A DNA stretch of 64,000 bases from Flavobacterium aquidurense (GTDB taxonomy: Bacteria; Bacteroidota; Bacteroidia; Flavobacteriales; Flavobacteriaceae): assembly GCA_900107365.1 (NCBI GenBank), contig FNPS01000007.1, positions 62,001-126,000 of the forward strand, in the 5' to 3' direction. Below, one piece after another: positions 15,921-23,973 of this stretch (positions are counted from its first letter, which is position 1; each line of letters starts with the position of its first letter). The translations under genes and the position numbers were made by a program. The notes below the pieces were generated by a model, which did not search any database, was not told the DNA's origin, and was given only the letters and a program-made list of their open reading frames with translations.

Positions 15921-16500
15921 ATTTTTTATAAAAATTATTGTGATCAATATAGTCCCAAACCTTCGGCGGTAAAAGCGGTTGAATATTTTTCCCTTTTTTG
16001 ATATTGTTTCGAATAAAAGTCGAAGAAATCTCCACAACCGGCGCATCAATAATATGCACTTTTGGATGCGATTTTAATTCGATATTTTCCGGTTCTTCAG
16101 AAATTCGTGGATAAACATAGATTTCGTAATGATCTAAAATCACTTCGTAGTTTTTCCACTTGTGCAGTGTTTTCAAATTGTCTTCGCCCATAATTAGTGA
16201 AAATTCATTGTTTGGATATTTCTCCTGCAAATGAACCAAAGTGTTTACTGTATAGTTCGGCTGAGGCAATTTAAATTCGATATCTGAAGGTTTTATTTTC
16301 GGATAATCTTCTGTTGCCAGAAAAACCATTTCAAGTCGTTGGTGATCGTCTAATAAGGTCGCTTTCTTTTTTAACGGATTGTGAGGTGTAACCACCATCC
16401 AAACCTGATCTAAATCGGCAAACTCAGCCATGTGATTGGCAATAATCAAATGACCAACATGAATGGGATTATACGTTCCGAAATAAAGGCCTACTTTCAT
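15919..16500 (-). CDS. nadD: Nicotinate-nucleotide adenylyltransferase
   Basis: Joins nicotinate mononucleotide and ATP to give deamido-NAD in cytoplasmic NAD synthesis. 193 residues, normal length. It has the nucleotidyltransferase start GLYFGTYNPIHVGHL with the HxGH signature (His14, His17), the VVTPHNPLKKK substrate loop, IMGEDNL and the C-terminal ISSTFIRNNI motif. It is the last gene of a minus-strand group that starts at yicC and gmk, but it is separated from gmk by an inserted four-helix-bundle gene. Confidence 0.96.
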   Translation of the reverse strand: MKVGLYFGTYNPIHVGHLIIANHMAEFADLDQVWMVVTPHNPLKKKATLLDDHQRLEMVFLATEDYPKIKPSDIEFKLPQPNYTVNTLVHLQEKYPNNEFSLIMGEDNLKTLHKWKNYEVILDHYEIYVYPRISEEPENIELKSHPKVHIIDAPVVEISSTFIRNNIKKGKNIQPLLPPKVWDYIDHNNFYKK

Positions 16501-16519
16501 CTATAGAGTACTTAGTTTT

Positions 16520-17014
16520 TAGTCCTTAGTTCTTAGTCTTTGAGATTTTTTGCAAAAGCACTTATCATTTTGCTTTCTTCTTCGATCAAAAACATAATCT
16601 CATTAAATAGATTATTGTCAGAAATAAATTCTAATTCTTTTGCAATAATTAATTGTGTTTCTATTTCATTCAGAGAACCTCTGGAAATATTCAAAAAGTG
16701 GTTAAATGACTTATCGGTCTGGCGCCCAAAACCTTCTGCAATATTTGAAGGAATGGATACGCTCGCCCTTTTTAATTGATCAGTTAAGGCGTATATTTCT
16801 TCTTTAGGAAAACTCTTTGTGAGTTTATAAACCAGAATAACTATTTTTATTCCTTTTTGCCAAATAAATAATTCTTTGTACGATTTAATACCACTCATGT
16901 AAATCTTGTAATTTAATTTCTTCTCAGACTTAGTGCTTAGTTATTACTCCTTAGTTTAGTCCTTAGTTTAGTCGTAGTTGTTAATCTTAATGTTCAGTCC
17001 TGAACTAAGGACTA
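16520..17014. repeat. Inverted repeats (family D words) enclosing the four-helix-bundle gene
   Basis: TAGTCCTTAGTTC at 16520-16532 is exactly complementary to GAACTAAGGACTA at 17002-17014. The left arm ends at the base directly before the stop codon of the enclosed gene (16533). 16915-16975 holds extra direct copies (CTTAGT, TTTAGTCC), so the right side could also fold locally in the gmk-distal leader. Confidence 0.7.
16533..16898 (-). CDS. Four-helix-bundle protein (S23/23S rRNA intervening-sequence type), first copy
   Basis: A 121-residue all-helical protein of the family first found in open frames of 23S rRNA intervening sequences and related in fold to the Avd accessory protein of diversity-generating retroelements. 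The function is unknown. It shows the family words KELFIWQKGIKIVILVYKLTKSFPKEE, LTDQLKRASVSIPSNIAEGFGR, FLNISRGSLNEIETQL and the final helix. It sits between nadD and gmk, and both flanks carry family D repeat words. The last sense codon and stop (GAC TAA) are themselves the complement of the repeat word TTAGTC. A second member is at 31248-31607. Confidence 0.9.
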   Translation of the reverse strand: MSGIKSYKELFIWQKGIKIVILVYKLTKSFPKEEIYALTDQLKRASVSIPSNIAEGFGRQTDKSFNHFLNISRGSLNEIETQLIIAKELEFISDNNLFNEIMFLIEEESKMISAFAKNLKD

Positions 17015-17034
17015 GGTACTAAAAAAACTAATTA

Positions 17035-17607
17035 CTACTTAGAAACAAAATCTTTTACCAATTGATACGCTTCTTCTTTAGCAGTATCTAAATCGTAGTT
17101 TTTGATAATAGTATCAAATTGCGGTGCTGTTGCTAATTCTACAGAAGCTTTTGCAATTCGCATATTGATTTTGTCATCAGTTTCGGTAGAACGTTGTTTT
17201 AAACGGCGTTTTAATTCATCAACACTTGGAGGTTTTACGAAAACAGCTAACGTTTGTTCCGGAAATTTATGTTTGATACGTAATCCGCCGGCAACATCAA
17301 TATCAAAAATTACATTTTTTCCTAAAGCCCAGATTCTTTCTATTTCAGCTTTCAAAGTGCCATAAAAGTTATCGCGGTATACTTCTTCCCATTCCAGGAA
17401 ATCTTCGCCTTTGATGTGTTTTTTGAATTGCTCCAACGAAATAAAATAATAATCTTTTCCGTGTTCCTCTTCTCCGCGTGGGTCGCGTGAGGCCGCTGAG
17501 ATCGAAAATTCTAAATTTAAATCTTCTTTCCCAAGTAAATGTCTTACTATAGTTGTTTTTCCTGATCCGGACGGTGCAGAGAAAACAATTAATTTTCCTT
17601 TATTCAT
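17035..17607 (-). CDS. gmk: Guanylate kinase
   Basis: Phosphorylates GMP to GDP in the cytoplasm. 190 residues. The P-loop is FSAPSGSGKTT (about residues 9-19). The GMP-binding region has FSISAASRDPRGEEEHGKDYYF and EWEEVYRDNFYGT, and the mid-domain has VIFDIDVAGGLRIK. All family landmarks are present and the length is normal. It follows yicC by 128 bp on the minus strand, an arrangement common to many bacteria. The gap to yicC is filled with family E repeat words. Confidence 0.97.
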   Translation of the reverse strand: MNKGKLIVFSAPSGSGKTTIVRHLLGKEDLNLEFSISAASRDPRGEEEHGKDYYFISLEQFKKHIKGEDFLEWEEVYRDNFYGTLKAEIERIWALGKNVIFDIDVAGGLRIKHKFPEQTLAVFVKPPSVDELKRRLKQRSTETDDKINMRIAKASVELATAPQFDTIIKNYDLDTAKEEAYQLVKDFVSK

Positions 17608-17610
17608 TTT

Positions 17611-17732
17611 GTATGCTTTAGGCTCTAAGCAATATGCTTTAAGCTTTAATTTATGCTTTAAGCTTTAGGCTGTACGCTTTAAGCTTTTATTTGCTGTGTT
17701 TTTTACTTACGGCTTATCTTAAAGCCTACAGC
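17611..17732. repeat. Intergenic repeat words, family E (GCTTTAAGCTTTAGGC)
   Basis: ATGCTTTAGGCTCTAAGC, ATGCTTTAAGCTTTAA and TGCTTTAAGCTTTAGGCTGTACGC follow each other. They are complementary to TTAAAGCCTACAGC near 17720. The words are partly self-complementary (AAGCTT). They lie between yicC and gmk. Confidence 0.6.
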
Positions 17733-17735
17733 TTT

Positions 17736-18596
17736 TTACAACACGTTTAAAACCTGTTCCTTAATCTTCTCCAATTCATCCTTCATCATGACAACCAATT
17801 TCTGCATTTGAGCATGATTCGATTTCGAACCCATGGTATTAATTTCACGACCCATTTCCTGAGTAATAAAACCTAATTTACGGCCATTAGCTTCAGTTCC
17901 TTTAATAGTTTCTAAGAAATAGTCTAAGTGATTTGTCAAACGCACTTTTTCTTCTGTAATATCCAATTTCTCTAAATAATAAATCAATTCCTGTTCGAAA
18001 CGATTTTCATCTACATTCACTTTCAATTCAGAAATAGCAGTTTGCAAACGATCTTTTATAGCCTGAACACGTTCGGGATCAAGTGCCAAAGCGTCGTTCA
18101 TATATTGACGGATATTTCCAATTCGAAGATTGAATTCTTTTTCAAGCGATTCGCCTTCGTCTTTTCTAAAAGTTAAGATGTTTTGTAAAGCCTCTTCAAT
18201 TATAACCTGAATTTGCTCCCAGTCATTTTCGTCTATTTCGTCGCGTTCTGTTTTTAAAGTATCTGGCATACGAACAGCCATTTTCATTAATTCAGTCTCG
18301 TCCGCGTCAGCGTAAACTTCTTTAAGCTGTGCTATATAATATTTTACGATAGGGACATTTACTTTCGTCGAAGTTTGTTCAGCAGTGCTTTCGATATAAA
18401 TTCCGAAATCAATCTTGCCTCTTTCTAGTTTTGTAGAGATTAAAGTTCTTAAACCTAATTCCATTTCGCGGTATAGCGACGGCATTCTTACGTTTAAATC
18501 TAAACCTTTACTGTTTAAAGATTTTACTTCGACCGTAATTTTTTTTGTAGGCAATTGCAAAGAAGCTTTGCCAAACCCTGTCATAGATTGTATCAT
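17736..18596 (-). CDS. yicC: YicC/YloC-family endoribonuclease
   Basis: A 286-residue member of the YicC family, shown in other bacteria to be an endoribonuclease affecting RNA turnover. It opens with the signature MIQSMTGFGKA, followed by VEVKSLNSKGLDLNVRMPSLYREME and ends with the conserved LGFITQEMGREINTMGSKSNHAQMQKLVVMMKDELEKIKEQVLNVL. The family place next to gmk is kept. A -7 box TATCTTTG lies at 18616-18623, 19 bp before the start, so this is the probable first gene of the yicC-gmk-(four-helix)-nadD group. Confidence 0.94.
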   Translation of the reverse strand: MIQSMTGFGKASLQLPTKKITVEVKSLNSKGLDLNVRMPSLYREMELGLRTLISTKLERGKIDFGIYIESTAEQTSTKVNVPIVKYYIAQLKEVYADADETELMKMAVRMPDTLKTERDEIDENDWEQIQVIIEEALQNILTFRKDEGESLEKEFNLRIGNIRQYMNDALALDPERVQAIKDRLQTAISELKVNVDENRFEQELIYYLEKLDITEEKVRLTNHLDYFLETIKGTEANGRKLGFITQEMGREINTMGSKSNHAQMQKLVVMMKDELEKIKEQVLNVL

Positions 18597-18615
18597 ATAA
18601 TTGAGTATAAAGGCG

Positions 18616-18623
18616 CAAAGATA
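18616..18623 (-). promoter_or_regulatory. -7 promoter box of yicC
   Basis: The minus strand reads TATCTTTG, a perfect -7 consensus, 19 bp before the ATG. No -33 TTG is seen. Confidence 0.55.
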
Positions 18624-18691
18624 ATTAAAAGTTTGCTGTGTTGAGTGGTAAAATGGTAATCTGTGAACAGCAGAAAGGGTTTATGTTTCTT

Positions 18692-18820
18692 TTACCGCAA
18701 ATTTCACAAATTTTCACAAATTTGAAATGTTTTAAACTTATCAAATTATTTGAAAAAAATTTATCTAATTCAATTTATTAGAAATTATAATTTGTGAAAA
18801 TTTGTGCAATTTGTGGTTAA
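18692..18820. repeat. Large imperfect inverted repeat, word family F (CGCAAATTTCACAAATT)
   Basis: About 31 bp at 18692-18723 (TTACCGCAAATTTCACAAAT...) is complementary, with a few mismatches, to 18789-18820 (...AATTTGTGCAATTTGTGGTTAA). The loop is about 65 bp. It lies between two minus-strand genes, downstream of the ArsC-like gene's stop on its far side and before yicC's promoter. A relative is at 50569-50625. Confidence 0.7.
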
Positions 18821-18835
18821 TTTTTTTTGCATTTT

Positions 18836-19186
18836 TTAAGATAAAGCCTTCATAACCTGTAAGATGTTTGGCTGGCTGTTGCCGATGAAAATTTTGCCGT
18901 CAATAATAAAAACCGGACGGCTCAGGAAAGTATAGTGTTCCAGAATGTATTTTTTAAAATCAGCTTCAGTTAATGCTTTGTTTTTCAAATCCATTGATTT
19001 GTATAACTGTGCTTTTTTGCTGAATAACGCTTCATAGCTTCCGGCAAGTTTGTGCATTTCTTCCAATTCCACTTCTGTAATAGGGTTTTGTCTGATGTCA
19101 TGAAACTCCAGATTATGATTCGCCGGTAAACCTTTTATGATTTTTCTACAAGTATCGCAAGAAGCTAAGTAATATATTTTGTTCAT
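18836..19186 (-). CDS. ArsC/Spx/YffB-family thioredoxin-fold protein
   Basis: A 116-residue protein of the ArsC-like family. Residues Cys10 and Cys13 form a CDTC motif at the start of the first helix, as in Spx and YffB. Later comes LSRPVFIIDGKIFIGN with the cis-Pro segment (RPV). It could be a glutaredoxin-like reductase or a regulator; true arsenate reductase activity cannot be claimed, and no arsenic genes are nearby. It is divergent from the DinB-like gene 77 bp away. Confidence 0.85.
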   Translation of the reverse strand: MNKIYYLASCDTCRKIIKGLPANHNLEFHDIRQNPITEVELEEMHKLAGSYEALFSKKAQLYKSMDLKNKALTEADFKKYILEHYTFLSRPVFIIDGKIFIGNSQPNILQVMKALS

Positions 19187-19263
19187 GATATTTAAATTTA
19201 GTGACTACAAAGAAAATTCATTTGAAACTGAAAAATGCCTAATTTTAGAAAAAAATTATAACT

Positions 19264-19719
19264 ATGAATTCAGTTTTTGAAGTACAAAAAACCATTAGAG
19301 AAGTTCTCGTGAAGGTTTTAGACCATCATTCATTAGAACAGTTAAACAAAATCCCAACCGGGTTTAGTAATAATTTGATTTGGAATATCGCACATTGTGT
19401 GGCTTCACAACAAGTTTTGGTTTATAAATTGTCCGGTGTGCCATCAATGGTTTCAGAAGAATTTATTGCCAAATACAGAAGAGGAACAAAACCTGAAGGC
19501 GACGTTTCGCAAGCTGAAGTTGATGAAATTAGAACTTTGCTTTTAACAACTTTAGAGCAGGTTCAAAAAGATTTCGCTGATAATATCTTTATCAATTACA
19601 CCGAGTTTCCTACAAGTTTAGGGTATATACTCAAAAACATTGATGGAGCTTTAAGTTTTAATAATTATCACGAAGGCATTCATACCGGAATGGTCATGAA
19701 CATGAGAAAACTTGTATAA
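19264..19719 (+). CDS. DinB-like four-helix metal-binding protein
   Basis: A 151-residue member of the DinB/YfiT-like superfamily, often a thiol- or damage-response enzyme of unknown substrate. The metal-binding histidine triad is visible: His44 in NIAHCVASQQ, and His136 and His140 in YHEGIHTGM. No membrane segment or signal is seen. It ends 1 bp before a strong terminator that it shares with the convergent rlpA gene. Confidence 0.85.
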   Translation: MNSVFEVQKTIREVLVKVLDHHSLEQLNKIPTGFSNNLIWNIAHCVASQQVLVYKLSGVPSMVSEEFIAKYRRGTKPEGDVSQAEVDEIRTLLLTTLEQVQKDFADNIFINYTEFPTSLGYILKNIDGALSFNNYHEGIHTGMVMNMRKLV

Positions 19720-19750
19720 AAGAAATCCCGCTTTAAAAGCGGGATTTCTT
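19720..19750. terminator. Bidirectional terminator between dinB-like gene and rlpA
   Basis: A perfect hairpin with arms AAGAAATCCCGCTTT (19720-19734) and its complement (19736-19750), followed by T residues. It lies between convergent genes. Confidence 0.88.
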
Positions 19751-19751
19751 T

Positions 19752-20246
19752 TTATTCTACTATAGTCTCAATAGTGACTTTTAATGCACCGTAGCCTTTG
19801 CTGCCACTAATGTCCATAAAAGCTCTTTTTGAAAGGTCTAATTCACGTGTTTTTACAAACGGGCCTCTGTCGGTTACTTTTACAATAACAAACTTTCCAT
19901 TTGCTTCGTTGGTAACTTTAATTTTAGTTCCAAAAGGAAGTTTTTTGTGAGCAGCAGTGTATTTGCTGTTGTTAAATCTGCTTCCATCAGCTGTTTTTTT
20001 ACCATTAAATCGGTCCGCATAGTAGGAGGCGTGTGCCGATTTTTTATATGGTTTTAATTTTAAATTTTTGTCAGTAAAAACAGAATCGTTTATTGCTAGT
20101 GCCTGATTTTTTGTTTTGTCGGTTTTTACCGTGTCCTGAACAATTTTAGGCTCTGTTGGCCTGACTTGTTGACTCATAACGTAAGTAACGCAACTTAAAA
20201 AAGTGATTGTAAATGCGCTGAGTAATATGTTTTTTTTAATTCTCAT
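19752..20246 (-). CDS. rlpA: RlpA-like septal-ring/double-psi beta-barrel protein
   Basis: A 164-residue envelope protein. A hydrophobic N-terminus (residues 5-25, possibly a signal peptide; FLSC at 16-19 is a weak lipobox) is followed by a short linker and a double-psi beta-barrel from about residue 70: HASYYADRFNGKKTADGSRFN, LPFGTKIKVTNEANGKFVIVKVTDRGP, LDLSKRAF. RlpA proteins can be lytic transglycosylases that act on peptide-free glycan strands. There is no SPOR domain, so only the core is present. It is a single minus-strand gene. Confidence 0.87.
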   Translation of the reverse strand: MRIKKNILLSAFTITFLSCVTYVMSQQVRPTEPKIVQDTVKTDKTKNQALAINDSVFTDKNLKLKPYKKSAHASYYADRFNGKKTADGSRFNNSKYTAAHKKLPFGTKIKVTNEANGKFVIVKVTDRGPFVKTRELDLSKRAFMDISGSKGYGALKVTIETIVE

Positions 20247-20301
20247 GGGTTATTCTTTTTCAGACTTGGGGAGTTTGTACAAATAATATGCCGAGATAAA
20301 A

Positions 20302-20323
20302 AAAGCCCTATTTTTAGGGCTTT
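20302..20323. terminator. Terminator after the small membrane protein gene
   Basis: AAAGCCCTA (20302-20310) pairs with TAGGGCTTT (20315-20323) around a 4-nt loop. An A-run (T-run on the minus strand) follows in the direction of transcription. Confidence 0.75.
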
Positions 20324-20333
20324 AATTGGTTTT

Positions 20334-20756
20334 TTAGAACCATAGGTTCCATGGGATTCTACTTAATATAAGTAATAATCCTAATCCGTAAAAAATAGCA
20401 AAAGTTTTAAACTTTGCTTCGCTATTAATTAGTTTTTTATGTTTTGACCATCCAATAGTAATTAGGACAATAGCTATGATGTTAATTAAAGGATGCTCTA
20501 ATGAGGTTAATCGAAGTTCAGCATTAGACATTTCTCCAAAAGCTGCTTTTCCAAGCGGAGATACAAAATAAAGAATTAAACCAATCAACAATTGCGTGTG
20601 GGTGCCTATTAAAGCAAATAGCGCAATTTTGCGGTCTTTAGCAGTAAAATCTTTTTTAGAAGTAAATCCGATAATAGCATTTACAACGGCAACCAATAAA
20701 AGTAATAACGCCAGATAAGCCCATCCAGAGTGGAATTTTTGTAGAAAATAATACAT
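20334..20756 (-). CDS. Conserved four-helix membrane protein, function unknown
   Basis: A 140-residue integral membrane protein with four hydrophobic segments (about residues 12-32, 45-65, 85-103 and 115-135). Conserved-looking His residues lie near the membrane (FHSGW at 8-12, GTHTQLLIG, SLEHPLINI), which would suit haem or a metal, but this is only a suggestion. The start at 20756 (MYYFLQKFHSG) is used. The frame is open to 20828, but the -7 box TATATTTG at 20779-20786 lies inside that extension, 22 bp before this ATG. It has its own terminator on each side. Confidence 0.78.
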   Translation of the reverse strand: MYYFLQKFHSGWAYLALLLLLVAVVNAIIGFTSKKDFTAKDRKIALFALIGTHTQLLIGLILYFVSPLGKAAFGEMSNAELRLTSLEHPLINIIAIVLITIGWSKHKKLINSEAKFKTFAIFYGLGLLLILSRIPWNLWF

Positions 20757-20778
20757 AAAACTGTTTTTTTGTTCAAAA

Positions 20779-20786
20779 CAAATATA
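20779..20786 (-). promoter_or_regulatory. -7 promoter box of the small membrane protein gene
   Basis: Minus-strand TATATTTG lies 22 bp before the chosen ATG at 20756 and decides between two in-frame starts. Confidence 0.55.
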
Positions 20787-20803
20787 ACAAAAAAGGCTAA
20801 AAA

Positions 20804-20836
20804 AAACGGCATCAAACTTAAAAGTCAATGCCGTTT
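20804..20836. terminator. Terminator after the TonB receptor gene
   Basis: AAACGGCAT (20804-20812) pairs with ATGCCGTTT (20828-20836). An A-run on the plus strand gives a T-run for the minus-strand transcript. Confidence 0.7.
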
Positions 20837-20861
20837 ATGGTATTTATTTAGATTCTAAATA

Positions 20862-23651
20862 TTAGAACTCATAACGTAATGTAAAGTTAAACGTTCTACC
20901 GTAACCAAAGTAAACTTTGTTACCAGTAGCAATTCCTCTATACAAAGCTCCTGCTTGTGCATAAGTGATTGCTGGATTACCTCCTGCAGCTGGTGTTTTA
21001 ACATCATCAGCAAAGATATTTGTAAACGATTCGTTTATGAAAGTTTTGTCGAAAAGGTTGTTTACGTTAAATCTGAAGTTTAAAGCATTTGATTTTTCTT
21101 TTCCAAATAAGAATTTATATGATATACCTGCATCTGAAGTAGCGAAACCAGGTAATTCTAATGATCCTTTATTAGTAGCGCTTAAGAAGTTAACCGGTGA
21201 GATGTTACCAAATAATTTTTCAGAATAGTTAAGGTTGTAATCAACATTTAAACCACGTAATATTTCGTAAGCTGCTCCTATTGCCATTGTAGTTTGAGCA
21301 TTGTTTCCAACTTTTACTCCGTCTAAGTATAAAGTTTGTGCAACTCCTCCTGGAAATGGATTGTTAGAAGCGTCAAAACGGTTACTAGTTGCATTACCAT
21401 CATATTTATAATCACCGATAGAAAGCATACCGTTAAGTTTCAATTTTTCAAGTACTCTTGCGTTTACTTCTAATTCTACTCCAGTGTGTGTTTCGTTTAC
21501 TCCAGAGAAAGTGTAGTATCCTCCTTGGTTATTCGCTGCATCTGGATCAGTTCCTTGTGTAAATCTGTCATTCCATTGTGTGTAATACGCGTTTAAAGTT
21601 GCATTGAAGATTTTTGAACGGAAACCGTATCCAATTTCAGCAGCTTTAACTTTTTCATTAACAACGTTATCGTTAATAATAGAAGAATTATTAGGAAAAA
21701 CAGCGTTGAAAAATGGTTGTTTTGAATAATAACCAGTATTAAAGAAAACATTATGTTGTTCGTTAATGTTATAGTTTACACCAACTTTAACGTCTCCACC
21801 AGTAATATTTTTGAAATCAGTTTCAGCAAGTGGATCTGTAGTAAGATATTTAAAGTGATCAATTCTTTTATACCCTTGTTGAGAAACAGCTCCTTGTAAG
21901 AAAGCAGTAAAGTTACCTTTAGCATATTCTAATTGTGTAAAGGCACCGTAGTAGTTTACTTCACTATCATTCCAGTAGTTGATTCTTTCTTGGTAATCAG
22001 TGCTAACGAATGGGTTTCCACTTGGTCTTGGAGCATAAGTAGTACTAAAGTAAGCAGGGTTTGGTACGCTGTTTACGTTTGTAGCATCTCTATAGTTTGT
22101 AGCTCCAAATAAGTCAATTAAGTTTTGGAAGTGAATACCTTTGTACATTCTTCCTTCAACACCAAAATCTAAGGTTAAGTTTTCAGTAAGTTTTTTGTCT
22201 AAATTGATAACAGCACCATACCAGTTGTGTGAGTTAACAGAAGCAATTTCAGTAATACCAGTATTGGTTACTGTTGCACTACCACTTGCAGAACTATTTT
22301 GGTATTGTCCGTTAGTTTGTGTTCTTGTACCTAATGTAGTTGGTTTTCCAGAGTTCCAGTTTTGGATTAAATCAAAATTAATAAGACCATCAGCATTTCT
22401 CAATGAATTGTTTGTAGAATATGCATTGTTTCCTTTGATACCACCATTTGTAGTAGTTCCTCCTCCACGACCCCAAGAAGCGTAAGCTACTGTAGACAAT
22501 TTTGTAGTTTCGTTGATATCATAATCCCAGTTTAGAGACATAACTGGTTTATGGTAGTAGTTTGTTTTTAGGTTGTACTCTTCACCATTTTTGTAACCCC
22601 AGTCAGAGTTGTATTTGATGTTTGGTGTTTTACCGTCACTTCCGTATTTCAAGAAATCACTCAATAAAGGAGAAGTAGATCTTTGATCGTGCCATTGAGG
22701 CGCCCCTGTAAATGTGAATTCTAAACTATGTTTGTCGTTGATTTTGTATCCAAGAGCTACGAAGTAGTTGTATCCTTCGAATTTAGTTCCGTCAACATAT
22801 CCATTTCCTTCAGTTCTGCTAAATAAAACAGAAGCAGAAAGACCATTTTTCATTAATCCTGTACTGTAAGAAGCTTGTGCTTTTAAGTAGTTATCGTTAC
22901 CGAAACTAGATGAAATAGATCCACCTTCTTTTACGTCTGAACTTTTAGTAACAATGTTAATTGTTCCTCCAACAGAAGAGATAGCTAATTTAGAAGCTCC
23001 TAAACCTCTTTGTACTTGCATTGCAGAAGTTACATCAGAGATACCAGCCCAGTTACTCCAGAAAACAGCACTGTTTTCCATGTCATTGATTGGCACCCCG
23101 TTAATCATAACGGCAATGTTTTTTTGGTCAAATCCACGAATTGCAATTCTTGAATCTCCGTATCCACCTCCAGCTTTTGAAGCGTAAACTGATGGAGTAC
23201 TTTTTAAGATTTCAGGAAATTCCTGAGATCCTAATTTTTCCTGAATTTCAGCAGCTCTAATTGTAGAAACTGCAACAGGAGTTTTTCTGTCTTTCGCAAT
23301 ATCTACTACGCTACTTTTTACAACAATTTCGCTCAATTCGTTTGAATTAGCAATCAAAACGATATTGCCTAAATTAGTAGTAGCACCGTTTGATACTGAG
23401 AATTTTACAGTTTGGTTTTGATAACCTAAGTAAGAAATAACGATTTCTCCTGAACCTGTTGTTGCATTAAGAGTAAACTTACCGTCAAAATCTGTAGAAG
23501 TAGCAGTTGTAGAGCCTTTAATCACTACGTTTGCTCCCGGCAATGAACCCACGCCGTCGGTAATTGTACCAGTAATTTTTCCTTGAGAAAATGCGGTTGA
23601 AACTATCATGAACAATAGTCCAGTAAGTAACCAATTTTTCATTGTCTTCAT
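20862..23651 (-). CDS. TonB-dependent outer-membrane receptor with carboxypeptidase-regulatory-like domain
   Basis: A 929-residue outer-membrane transporter powered by TonB. A signal peptide (residues 1-22, ending AFSQG) is followed by a carboxypeptidase-regulatory-like beta-sandwich (about 24-105: ITGTITDGVGSLPGANVVIKGS, DFDGKFTL, VISYLGYQ). A plug domain (about 120-235: FPEILKSTPSVY, RIAIRGFDQKNIAVMINGVPIND, VQRGLGASKLAISSVGGTINIVT) and a 22-stranded-type barrel ending in Phe follow. No SusD partner lies next to it, so the ligand is not indicated. It is monocistronic, with a -7 box at 23677-23684 and a terminator at 20804-20836. An alternative start at 23642 would remove three residues. Confidence 0.93.
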   Translation of the reverse strand: MKTMKNWLLTGLLFMIVSTAFSQGKITGTITDGVGSLPGANVVIKGSTTATSTDFDGKFTLNATTGSGEIVISYLGYQNQTVKFSVSNGATTNLGNIVLIANSNELSEIVVKSSVVDIAKDRKTPVAVSTIRAAEIQEKLGSQEFPEILKSTPSVYASKAGGGYGDSRIAIRGFDQKNIAVMINGVPINDMENSAVFWSNWAGISDVTSAMQVQRGLGASKLAISSVGGTINIVTKSSDVKEGGSISSSFGNDNYLKAQASYSTGLMKNGLSASVLFSRTEGNGYVDGTKFEGYNYFVALGYKINDKHSLEFTFTGAPQWHDQRSTSPLLSDFLKYGSDGKTPNIKYNSDWGYKNGEEYNLKTNYYHKPVMSLNWDYDINETTKLSTVAYASWGRGGGTTTNGGIKGNNAYSTNNSLRNADGLINFDLIQNWNSGKPTTLGTRTQTNGQYQNSSASGSATVTNTGITEIASVNSHNWYGAVINLDKKLTENLTLDFGVEGRMYKGIHFQNLIDLFGATNYRDATNVNSVPNPAYFSTTYAPRPSGNPFVSTDYQERINYWNDSEVNYYGAFTQLEYAKGNFTAFLQGAVSQQGYKRIDHFKYLTTDPLAETDFKNITGGDVKVGVNYNINEQHNVFFNTGYYSKQPFFNAVFPNNSSIINDNVVNEKVKAAEIGYGFRSKIFNATLNAYYTQWNDRFTQGTDPDAANNQGGYYTFSGVNETHTGVELEVNARVLEKLKLNGMLSIGDYKYDGNATSNRFDASNNPFPGGVAQTLYLDGVKVGNNAQTTMAIGAAYEILRGLNVDYNLNYSEKLFGNISPVNFLSATNKGSLELPGFATSDAGISYKFLFGKEKSNALNFRFNVNNLFDKTFINESFTNIFADDVKTPAAGGNPAITYAQAGALYRGIATGNKVYFGYGRTFNFTLRYEF

Positions 23652-23973
23652 TTGTTATTTAGTTTATTGTTTTTGGCAAAATTATAACAAATAACTCAGA
23701 TAGTGTTATCAAAATGTTAAGAAAAATAAGTTTTATACAATGTGTTGCGCATTAAAATGATTTTTTCTTTTTTCATTAAAGAAAATAATGATTTTTTGAA
23801 TTTAGAGGCGTGTTTTTTGTTAAAAACATATTAATTTGAGTAGACCTGTAGCTGTAAACTTGCAATAAGCACTAGTTCGATGCTTTATATTGCCTACTTT
23901 ATACGAAAAAACGCCTTAATTTTAGTTAAATCAAGGCGTTTCAGTTTGTTAAGAAAAGTTCTTCTCAGTGTTG
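23652..23973. other. Gap between TonB receptor gene and pgi: promoter and terminator
   Basis: A minus-strand -7 box TAATTTTG at 23677-23684 lies 25 bp before the receptor start. A hairpin AAACGCCTT (23909-23917) / AAGGCGTTT (23933-23941) should end the pgi transcript. 23700-23900 is AT-rich; I see no gene in it. Confidence 0.6.

Noticed and set aside
18836..19186. True arsenate reductase
   Set aside because: The CDTC motif is of the Spx/YffB kind and there are no ars genes nearby, so only the family is called.
20862..23651. SusC-type receptor of a polysaccharide locus
   Set aside because: No SusD partner or glycan enzymes lie next to it. The general TonB-receptor call is safer.
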